From assembly GCA_005116795.1 (NCBI GenBank), contig SWDL01000176.1, positions 1 to 9,798 on the forward strand: DNA of 9,798 bases, read 5' to 3'. Below are positions 1 to 6,364 of this stretch, in pieces (within the stretch, counting starts at the first letter, position 1; every line of letters starts with the position of its first letter). The stretch is from Nitrospira sp. (GTDB lineage Bacteria; Nitrospirota; Nitrospiria; Nitrospirales; Nitrospiraceae). The notes beneath the pieces are model-generated. The model searched no databases, had not been told where the DNA came from, and saw nothing but the letters and a program-made list of their open reading frames with translations. The translations under genes and the position numbers were made by a program.

Positions 1-1
1 G

Positions 2-2878
2 GACATCAACCTCGCCCGTCAACTGGTGCTCGAACGGCTGATTGAAGTGAAGGACTTACTGCCGCCCGGAGCCGACCCGATGCTGGTTCCCAACAGCACC
101 GGGCTCGGAGAGGTCTTCCAGTACTACCTCGCGGACTCGTCCGGCCCCGACTCGGACCCGGCGGGAAGCGAACGGGCGTTGATCGAGCAGCGCACGATTC
201 AGGATTGGCTCATCAGGCCGTTGCTCAAGGGCACGCCGGAAGTCATCGACGTCAATTCGATGGGCGGATACGTCAAACAGTATCAGGTGCTGGTCGAGCC
301 CGACCTGCTGCGCAAATACAACCTCAGCCTCCACGACGTTTTCGAGGCGGTGGCCAACAACAACGCGAATGCCGCCGGCAATATCCTGGAAAAACACGCC
401 GAGAAATACATCGTGAGAGGCGTCGGCCTCATCCGCACCCTGCAAGACATCGAACGGATCGTCGTGAAGGCGGTCGGGGGGACTCCGGTGTTCGTCGGCG
501 ACGTCGCGCAGGTGCGGGTCGGACATGCCGTCCGGCACGGCGCCGTCGTCATGAACGGAGAACGGGAAGTGGTCAGCGGCATCGTGCTGATGTTGCGGGG
601 CGGCAACGCGCGCGACGTGGTCCAGGGCATCAAGGCGAAGATCGACGACATTCATGCCAGACACCTGCTGCCCGGCGGGCTGCGCATTGTTCCATTCTAC
701 GACCGGATCGAGCTGATCACCGCCGCGTTGAGCACGGTCTATGCCTCGCTCGCTGAAGGGGTGGTCTTGGTGGTCGTCGTGCTGTTTCTCTTCTTGGGCA
801 ACGTCCGGACCGCGCTGATCGTCGTCGGCACTTTGATCCTGGCGCCGCTGGCCACCTTCATCATCATGGCCCAAGTGGGCCTGACCGCCAACCTCATGTC
901 GCTGGGCGGACTCGCCATCGCCATCGGCATGATCGTGGACGGCTCCGTGGTCGTGGTCGAAAACGTCTATCGCCACCTCTCTTCCGATCAGTCGGAGTCT
1001 CTGCCCCGGGGAGACATGATCATCAGGGCGTCTCAAGAGGTCGGGCGACCGGTCGTCTTTGGAATCCTGATCATCATCCTTGTCTTTCTCCCCGTGCTGT
1101 CTCTCCACGGCATGGAAGGGAAAATGTTCAAACCGCTCGCGTACACCATCATGATCGCGCTCTGTGTCTCGCTCGTCCTGTCGCTGACGCTGTCTCCGGT
1201 CCTCTGCGCCATGATGTTGACCAGGGGAAGCGAGCGCGACCCCTGGATCGTCCGCGGAGCCAAGCGGCTCTATGCGCCGACACTCCGTTGGGCGTTGACG
1301 AACGGGACGGTCGTCCTGAGCATCGCCGTCGGATTACTGCTCTGCAGCCTGGCGCTGTTTCCTTTTCTGGGAAGCGAGTTCATCCCGATCTTGAACGAAG
1401 GGGTGGTCGCTCCCCAGACCATCCGGCTGCCCAGCGTGTCGCTGGAGGCGTCCATCGCCATCGAGAAGGACATGCAACGGGCGATCATGGAATTTCCGGA
1501 GGTGGAGTCCGTCGTCTCGAAGATCGGGCGCACCGAGCTGGGCAACGACCCGCAGGAGCCGAACGAGAGCGATCCCGTGGTGCACCTTCGACCGCACGAT
1601 CAGTGGAAGACCGCGCGCACCATGCCGGAGTTGATGCAGCGTTTCCGCGAGCGCTTGACGAGGGTGCCGGGCGCCACGTTCCTCATCAGCCAGCCGATTC
1701 AGCAACGGGTCGACGAACTGATTTCGGGGGTGCGGACGGAAGCGACGGCCAAGCTCTTCGGCGAGGACCTCGAGATGTTGCGGCGCAAAGCCGACGAGAT
1801 CGCACGCGTCCTGGAGCAGGTGCGAGGGGTGCGGGACATCAAGGTGGAGCAACTGTATGGGCAGCCGTATCTCACCATCACCATCGACCGAGAGAAGATC
1901 GCTCGGCACGGCATCAACGTCGCGGATGTCCGGGAGATCATCGCAACGGCGATCGGCGGCGGCACGGCCACCCGCGTGTTCGAAGGCCAGCAGTGGTTCA
2001 ATTTGGTCGTGCGGTTCCCGGAACAGCACCGAAACAGCATCGAGACTATCGCCAATATCCTCCTGACCGACGCGTCGGGCGCACTGATTCCTCTGGCGGA
2101 CCTCGGCACCGTGCAACTGGAAGAGGGGCCGGGACGCATCAGTCGCGAACAGCTCCAGCGCTACGTCTCGATCGGATTCAACACGCTGGGACGCGACATC
2201 GGCAGTCTCGTGTCGGAGGCGCAACAACGCATCGCGACGCAGGTCGCGCTCCCGCCCGGCTACATGGTGAAATGGGGCGGTTCGTTCGAAAACATGGAGC
2301 GGGCGATGAACCGGCTCCGGGTCATCGTGCCCATGACCATCGGGCTGATCTTTCTGCTGCTCTACTCATCCTTCAATTCTTTGCGTCAAGCCGCGCTCAT
2401 CATCTTGAATCTCCCCTTCGCGCTGATCGGAGGCATCGTGGCCCTCTGGGTGTCGGGTGAATACCTCAGCGTGCCGGCCTCCGTGGGATTCATCAATCTC
2501 TTCGGCGTGGCCGTCCTGAACGGCATCGTGCTGGTCTCCTATATGAACACCTTGCGGCAGGAGGGTCGCACGCTGGATGAGGCGGTGGTCTCCGGGGCGT
2601 TGTTGCGACTGCGTCCGGTTCTGATGACCGCCCTGGTCGCGCTCCTGGGGCTGGTCCCGCTGGCCTTCGCCCGAGGCATCGGCTCCGAGGTGCAGCGCCC
2701 CTTGGCCATCGTGGTGATCGGGGGACTGGTGACTTCGACCCTGCTCACCATGATCTTCTTGCCGGTCCTCTATCGCTTGGTCGAGGGACGCGTGTCGCAA
2801 GACACCGGAGTCCGAGGGGGCCGTGGGCCGTCTGAGGCAGAAGACGCGCCTCCCCGGGCGACGCGCCTCCCCGATTGA
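2..2878 (+). CDS. HME-type RND heavy-metal efflux transporter (CzcA/CusA family), 5'-truncated by window edge
   Basis: Inner-membrane proton antiporter of a tripartite pump that exports metal cations, normally working with a periplasmic adaptor and an outer-membrane channel. The frame is already open at base 2, so the first ~100 residues lie outside; 958 residues are visible, against ~1040 for the full family. Visible landmarks are the periplasmic porter segment ending in TGLGEVFQYYL, a cluster of transmembrane helices TM2-TM6 (about window codons 240-410), TM7 followed by GSEFIPILNEG, the second porter domain, and TM8-TM12 near the C terminus. The proton-relay helix TM4 reads AIGMIVDGSVVVVEN, with Asp313 and Glu320 (window codons). 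It lacks the DFG aspartate typical of CzcA. A CusA-like Met in the second porter domain is replaced by Glu572 (RVDELISGV), as in CzcA-type pumps, so copper/silver is not favoured. A hydrophilic tail of ~30 residues follows TM12. Substrate is not determinable from sequence alone. Confidence 0.95.
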   Translation, partial: DINLARQLVLERLIEVKDLLPPGADPMLVPNSTGLGEVFQYYLADSSGPDSDPAGSERALIEQRTIQDWLIRPLLKGTPEVIDVNSMGGYVKQYQVLVEPDLLRKYNLSLHDVFEAVANNNANAAGNILEKHAEKYIVRGVGLIRTLQDIERIVVKAVGGTPVFVGDVAQVRVGHAVRHGAVVMNGEREVVSGIVLMLRGGNARDVVQGIKAKIDDIHARHLLPGGLRIVPFYDRIELITAALSTVYASLAEGVVLVVVVLFLFLGNVRTALIVVGTLILAPLATFIIMAQVGLTANLMSLGGLAIAIGMIVDGSVVVVENVYRHLSSDQSESLPRGDMIIRASQEVGRPVVFGILIIILVFLPVLSLHGMEGKMFKPLAYTIMIALCVSLVLSLTLSPVLCAMMLTRGSERDPWIVRGAKRLYAPTLRWALTNGTVVLSIAVGLLLCSLALFPFLGSEFIPILNEGVVAPQTIRLPSVSLEASIAIEKDMQRAIMEFPEVESVVSKIGRTELGNDPQEPNESDPVVHLRPHDQWKTARTMPELMQRFRERLTRVPGATFLISQPIQQRVDELISGVRTEATAKLFGEDLEMLRRKADEIARVLEQVRGVRDIKVEQLYGQPYLTITIDREKIARHGINVADVREIIATAIGGGTATRVFEGQQWFNLVVRFPEQHRNSIETIANILLTDASGALIPLADLGTVQLEEGPGRISREQLQRYVSIGFNTLGRDIGSLVSEAQQRIATQVALPPGYMVKWGGSFENMERAMNRLRVIVPMTIGLIFLLLYSSFNSLRQAALIILNLPFALIGGIVALWVSGEYLSVPASVGFINLFGVAVLNGIVLVSYMNTLRQEGRTLDEAVVSGALLRLRPVLMTALVALLGLVPLAFARGIGSEVQRPLAIVVIGGLVTSTLLTMIFLPVLYRLVEGRVSQDTGVRGGRGPSEAEDAPPRATRLPD
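2843..2873 (+). repeat. Tandem 17-bp duplication in the tail of the RND gene
   Basis: GACGCGCCTCCCCG occurs at 2843-2856 and again at 2860-2873, a 17-bp period. Because 17 is not a multiple of three, the two copies are read in different frames (as DAPPR and then ATRLPD) and the second copy leads straight into the stop codon at 2876-2878. Confidence 0.8.
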
Positions 2879-2894
2879 CGCGCTGCCTGAGGGT

Positions 2895-5543
2895 TCACGA
2901 CAATTTCGCGATCCGACGGACCAGCGCCCGTTCGTCGGTCTCGGTGTTCACTTCGCCGTTGAGGCGGGCATCCAACAGACCGGCGAGGATCTTCTTGAAT
3001 TGAGGACCCGGCTTCAGCCCCATGGCCTTCAGGTCGTCGCCGGTCAGAATCGGTCTGACATGTTGGTGGACCGTGAGGAACGCGGACACGTGGCGCTTGA
3101 CCACGTCCGATTGGGATTTGGCCATGAGCAGCAACAGGGTTTCGACCGACAGTGGAGACAGCAAGCGATAGGTCTCCGCGGGAGTGGGCGGGGGCTGTTT
3201 CGTCAGTCGGCGCAGGACGAGGTTCGACGAGACGTGCCCGGCTCGAACGGCCTCGGCATGGCGTTCCGCGATCGCCAGCCGCGTGACGGTCTCGCCCATC
3301 GCCTTCGCCGGGAGCCCATCAATAAGGGCCATGATATAAACCAGCCAGGGCTCCACCGGCCGATCGAGAAAGAGCAGCCGGTACCACTTCAACGCATCCT
3401 CGATGCCTTTGATCATCCCGGCCAAGCGGTCCGATTGTTTCACCGCCGAATGGATGAACCGCAAGAGATCCAACTCGGCCAGGCGAGCCACCGTACGGCT
3501 GGGCTCTTCTTCAGAAAAGAGGAGCATCAGTTCATTCAACAGCCGGGCGCCCGACAAGCGCCGGAAGAGTTCCATCTTCACGGCCCCCTTGATGAGCGCG
3601 AGCGTTTCCTTCCCCAACCGGAATCCGAACCGCTGCTCGAATCGAATCGCCCGAAAGATCCGGGTGGGATCTTCGACAAAGCTCAAGCTGTGGAGCACGC
3701 GGATCGTCTTCTCCTTCAGATCCCGCTGCCCGCCGAAGAAGTCCACCAACTCGCCGAATCGTGACTCGTTCAGCGCGACCGCCATCGTATTGATCGTGAA
3801 ATCGCGACGGTAGAGGTCTTTCTTGATGGAGCTTTGCTCGACCGTCGGCAAGGCCGTCGGGTACTCGTAGTATTCGGTTCGCGCGGTGGCGACATCCAGC
3901 CGCAACCCGTCGGGCACGATCACCACGGCGGTGCCGAATCGTTCGTGCTCCTTCACCTGCCCTTGCACATGGCCCGCCAACGCGTGGGCGAAGGCAATGC
4001 CATCGCCTTCGATGACGAGATCGAGATCCAGGTTCTTCGCGCCGAGCAGAAGATCACGGACAAAGCCCCCCACCACATAGGCCGACAGGCCGAGTTCATC
4101 CGCCAGGCGGCCCGCCACTTCCAGGAGGATAAAGGCGCGGGCCGGCAATTGACTCAGCATCGTGCCCCGGAGATTCCGCCGATGGTGCGCGGCCGCCGGC
4201 CACTCCCCCTTGGCCCGGACGCGCGCGGCCGCAAGCACATCATCGTGCAAGGTCCGCAATACATCGGTTCGAGTGATGACCCCCACCACCTTCAATCCGC
4301 CCAGGATCGGCACGAAGCGCTGATTCCGCTCGATCATGTGCTCTTCCACGTCCCGGAAGGGCGTGTCCGGCTCCGCATGATAGAGATCCGTCAACATGTA
4401 GTCCCGAACCGGCGCGTTGCCCAACTGATGAAACAGCGCTTTCTGAACAATCTCCCTCGTGATCACCCCCACATACCGTTGCTGATCATCCACAATCGGC
4501 AGCGCGTTCACGCCGTAGGTGGTCAGGCTGCGCTCGACCTCCGTGATCATCGCCTCGACCCCGATCGCTTTCACGGGCTTGGTCATGATCTCCGCAGCCA
4601 GCAGGGTCGGCCGGCGCCGCTCCGTCAGCCACTGGGTCACCCGTTCCCGCACCTCGACGATCGACGTGCCTTTGATGGCGGCCGACGCCGCCACGGCATG
4701 CCCGCCTCCGCCGAATTCCCGCATGAGGGCCCCCATGTCGAACTCCGGACGACGGCTTCGCCCGATGATCTCCACCTTGTCATCCATGGTCATGGCCGCC
4801 ACGACCACATCGAGGCCTTCCATCTCCGCCAACTTGTGCACGACCTCCGCCAGATCGCCTCTGTATCGATCGTACCCGCTTGACGCGATGAGGATTTTCC
4901 GGCCATCCACGTAACAGACATCGGCGGACTGGATCAAATCATTCAGCAGCGCGACCTGATCGGGATCCAGCGGATGACGCAAGGTATCGGTGACGACCCG
5001 GAGATCGGCGCCGGCCTGCAGCACATGGGCCGCGGCCTGGAGATCGCGGGGCGTGGTGGAACAGTAGGCCAGCGAGCCGGTCTCCTCGTACAGACCCAAG
5101 GCCAAGATCGTGGCCTCCAGGGGAGTCAGGGCAAGGCCCTGCGCCTGCAACCGCTCCACCAGAATGGTCGTCGTCGCCCCCACTGGCTCCACGGCGTACA
5201 CATCCGGCCGAAGACGGACCGGAATCTCCCCTGGAGAGGCCGCCGACATCACCGGATGGTGGTCATAGATATGGAGCGCGAGCCCGGGCCGGGTCCAGAG
5301 ATCCGCCAAGGTCCCGAGTCGCTCCGGCTCTTGGACATCGACGAGAATCAGTCGCGTCACCGCGGCATGCGGCAAGTCTTTCTGCGCCATCAGCCCGAGA
5401 TCATGGACGGCCAGAAAGCTCCGCACCGCGTCCTGCGCCCCGCCCGAGAACATCAGCGCGGCGCCGGGATAGAGTTTTCTGGCGGCCACCATCGAGGCCA
5501 GCCCGTCGAAATCCGCGTTCACATGGGTGGTAATGAGATCCAC
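2895..5543 (-). CDS. DHH/DHHA1 phosphoesterase - CBS - tRNA nucleotidyltransferase/poly(A) polymerase fusion
   Basis: Multidomain cytoplasmic RNA-processing enzyme. Numbered from the ATG at 5585 (896 aa), the DHH phosphoesterase comes first: NADFDGLAS at ~23-31, the Asp of LVDV at ~83, DHH at 108-110, ETG at 168-170. A DHHA1 domain with GGGGH follows at 292-296. Two CBS domains cover ~330-388 and ~393-450. The class II nucleotidyltransferase head has VVGGFVRDLLLG at ~504-515, metal-binding Asp520 and Asp522 (DLD), RRDFTINTMA at ~593-602 and EDPTR at 638-642; the rest is the helical tRNA-binding body. All catalytic motifs are intact, so both halves look active. The DHH half suggests a nanoRNase/RecJ-type activity; the other half adds A or CCA to RNA 3' ends. 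I prefer the GTG at 5541-5543 (codon 15 of the longer frame), because homologous DHH proteins begin just before LITTHVNADFDG as I recall and a -10 box sits immediately upstream. That gives 882 aa. The longer ATG start has no ribosome binding site and an in-frame TGA lies two codons before it. It converges on the RND gene with a 16-bp gap. Confidence 0.92.
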   Translation of the reverse strand: MDLITTHVNADFDGLASMVAARKLYPGAALMFSGGAQDAVRSFLAVHDLGLMAQKDLPHAAVTRLILVDVQEPERLGTLADLWTRPGLALHIYDHHPVMSAASPGEIPVRLRPDVYAVEPVGATTTILVERLQAQGLALTPLEATILALGLYEETGSLAYCSTTPRDLQAAAHVLQAGADLRVVTDTLRHPLDPDQVALLNDLIQSADVCYVDGRKILIASSGYDRYRGDLAEVVHKLAEMEGLDVVVAAMTMDDKVEIIGRSRRPEFDMGALMREFGGGGHAVAASAAIKGTSIVEVRERVTQWLTERRRPTLLAAEIMTKPVKAIGVEAMITEVERSLTTYGVNALPIVDDQQRYVGVITREIVQKALFHQLGNAPVRDYMLTDLYHAEPDTPFRDVEEHMIERNQRFVPILGGLKVVGVITRTDVLRTLHDDVLAAARVRAKGEWPAAAHHRRNLRGTMLSQLPARAFILLEVAGRLADELGLSAYVVGGFVRDLLLGAKNLDLDLVIEGDGIAFAHALAGHVQGQVKEHERFGTAVVIVPDGLRLDVATARTEYYEYPTALPTVEQSSIKKDLYRRDFTINTMAVALNESRFGELVDFFGGQRDLKEKTIRVLHSLSFVEDPTRIFRAIRFEQRFGFRLGKETLALIKGAVKMELFRRLSGARLLNELMLLFSEEEPSRTVARLAELDLLRFIHSAVKQSDRLAGMIKGIEDALKWYRLLFLDRPVEPWLVYIMALIDGLPAKAMGETVTRLAIAERHAEAVRAGHVSSNLVLRRLTKQPPPTPAETYRLLSPLSVETLLLLMAKSQSDVVKRHVSAFLTVHQHVRPILTGDDLKAMGLKPGPQFKKILAGLLDARLNGEVNTETDERALVRRIAKLS

Positions 5544-5558
5544 GGGCGCATTGTAGCA
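5541..5558 (-). promoter_or_regulatory. Extended -10 promoter abutting the GTG start (leaderless candidate)
   Basis: Read on the minus strand, TGCTACAAT (5550-5558) is an extended -10 element (TGn plus TACAAT, five of six consensus bases). Six bases separate it from the GTG at 5541-5543, so transcription would begin at about the start codon. A -35 at 5573-5578 (TGAACG) is weak, as is tolerated with extended -10 promoters. No purine-rich ribosome binding site precedes the GTG. Confidence 0.5.
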
Positions 5559-5638
5559 AGTTGTGCTCCACCCGTTCACCCGCATTATTCATGATGTGCC
5601 TATCGGGCTGACTCCGAGCCATCCAATATATTTCCCTT

Positions 5639-5782
5639 CGTGTCCGCAAAGGAGTGGCGAAGGGTGTGACCGCTTGCTGGTTTGGAGATCCCGGCTTTGA
5701 GTCGTGCTTCCTTGAAGGCCCGCTGGAGGACAGATTCCTGACATTCATCAAATCGCCGGATCGACAGGTTCCTCCCAACAGC
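5639..5782 (-). pseudogene. Remnant of a tyrosine recombinase, integron-integrase-like (C-terminal catalytic domain fragment)
   Basis: In one minus-strand frame from about 5782 down to 5639 the sequence reads ESVLQRAFKEARLKAGI, then SKPASGHTLRHSFAD. This closely matches the catalytic core of integron integrases as I recall them (the ...AVKEAVRKAGI-TKPA-HTLRHSFATHLLE... region), including the His-x-x-Arg of HTLRH. Homology stops right after HSFAD: the following residues do not resemble the family, the conserved LLGH and the tyrosine nucleophile segment are absent, and the frame ends at TAG 5600-5602. Nothing recognisable as the N-terminal core-binding domain lies upstream, since the lipoprotein gene begins at once. 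It has no start codon in a sensible place. It is a dead fragment, not a gene. A XerC/D-like origin is the alternative; the KPASGHTLRHSFA wording favours IntI. Confidence 0.75.
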
Positions 5783-5789
5783 CAGCCCC

Positions 5790-6203
5790 CTACTGCCAGC
5801 CCGTGGGCTGATAGCCCTTCTCCTTGAGACATTGATTCACATAGTTCTTGTAGGCCTGACTGGGATTCGAATTGGACCTGAACAGGCCGCGGAGAAAACC
5901 CACCGTGGCCCCACTGGCCGCGCCGATCTTCGCCCCTCGGCCTGGGCGCCCGACGACCGTGCCTCCGACCGCGCCACTGGCCGCGCCAATCGCTCCGCCC
6001 GCCACCGTGCTCTTCGCCACCTGCGCCGTTTTTCCGCCCTCGGGACCGGCGCCCCCCTCTTCGGCCATGTGCTCACAGGCCTTCACGTCCTCTTCCGCAG
6101 CCGCCTCGCCCACGGTGCGATAGTGGTCGTTTGGATACAGGATCGGTCTCGGCGTCGAACAGGCGCCGAGCATCAGGAGTATGAGCACCGGCAGATATCG
6201 CAT
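5790..6203 (-). CDS. Glycine-zipper lipoprotein
   Basis: A 137-residue exported lipoprotein of unknown function, probably anchored in the outer membrane facing the periplasm. Residues 1-14 form a short lipoprotein signal (MRYLPVLILLMLGA) with lipobox LGAC, lipidation at Cys15. A polar acidic stretch (~25-60) is followed by a glycine-zipper segment at ~69-106 (GGAIGAASGAVGG ... IGAASGATVG), split by a basic GRPGRG turn, as in membrane-associated glycine-zipper proteins. The C-terminal part (AYKNYVNQCLKEKGYQPTGW) is a conserved-looking tail. Two further cysteines, Cys43 and Cys125, could form a disulfide. The start was placed at 6203 because a lipoprotein signal begins there and GGAGAG lies at 6210-6215, six bases upstream; a longer frame reaching 6260 has no signal at its end. 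It follows the oxidoreductase gene on the same strand with a 138-bp gap, so co-transcription is possible but not shown. Confidence 0.88.
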   Translation of the reverse strand: MRYLPVLILLMLGACSTPRPILYPNDHYRTVGEAAAEEDVKACEHMAEEGGAGPEGGKTAQVAKSTVAGGAIGAASGAVGGTVVGRPGRGAKIGAASGATVGFLRGLFRSNSNPSQAYKNYVNQCLKEKGYQPTGWQ

Positions 6204-6322
6204 CGTGTTCTCTCCATGGTCCGTCTTCTCACGAACTGAACCGGCCTTCCAACTTCGCAAGCCCCCGCATAGAGAATCGGATCTTTCATTGCCTTCGACG
6301 CCGGCCTCTTGATCTTGAACAT

Positions 6323-6364
6323 GTGCAAGTGCAGGCTGAGGTTAAGGTTCAGGTGAAGGTGAAG
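6323..6364 (-). repeat. Degenerate hexanucleotide repeat, seven units, spanning a stop codon
   Basis: On the plus strand seven consecutive 6-bp units fit G(T/C)(G/T)NA(G/A): GTGCAA, GTGCAG, GCTGAG, GTTAAG, GTTCAG, GTGAAG, GTGAAG. On the minus strand the units at the right encode the SPSPEP end of the oxidoreductase, and one unit supplies its TAA (6342-6344). The repeat then continues about 20 bases into the downstream non-coding stretch. Confidence 0.75.

Noticed and set aside
56..1108. Long minus-strand open frame opposite the RND gene
   Set aside because: Composition is rich in Asp, His, Gln and Arg, as expected from the antisense of a GC-rich gene; no domain or start signal.
3834..4883. 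Long plus-strand open frame opposite the DHH-CBS-PAP gene
   Set aside because: Antisense shadow of an intact conserved gene; no recognisable motif or ribosome binding site.
5634..5664. Inverted repeat CCCTTCG / CGAAGGG with an 18-base loop, as a possible terminator
   Set aside because: Arms are only seven bases, no T-run follows on either strand, and it lies within the integrase remnant's coding sequence, so it is most likely chance.
5544..5789. attC recombination site near the integrase remnant
   Set aside because: I looked for paired GTTRRRY/RYYYAAC cores with an imperfect palindrome between them and found none.
5781..5810. GCCAGCCC direct repeats (5781-5788, 5795-5802) around the lipoprotein stop, and the CAGCCC/GGGCTG palindrome at 5797-5810
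   Set aside because: Short GC-rich repeats. They could be read as a target-site duplication next to the integrase remnant, but there is no matching copy on the far side and no element ends.
5401..5832. 143-residue minus-strand frame bridging the lipoprotein end and the fusion gene start
   Set aside because: Wrong frame for both genes and for the integrase remnant; its sequence resembles nothing.
6204..6341. Separate promoter or Rho-independent terminator between the SagB-like and lipoprotein genes
   Set aside because: No convincing -35/-10 pair or stem with a T-run; only the repeat and the lipoprotein's ribosome binding site stand out.
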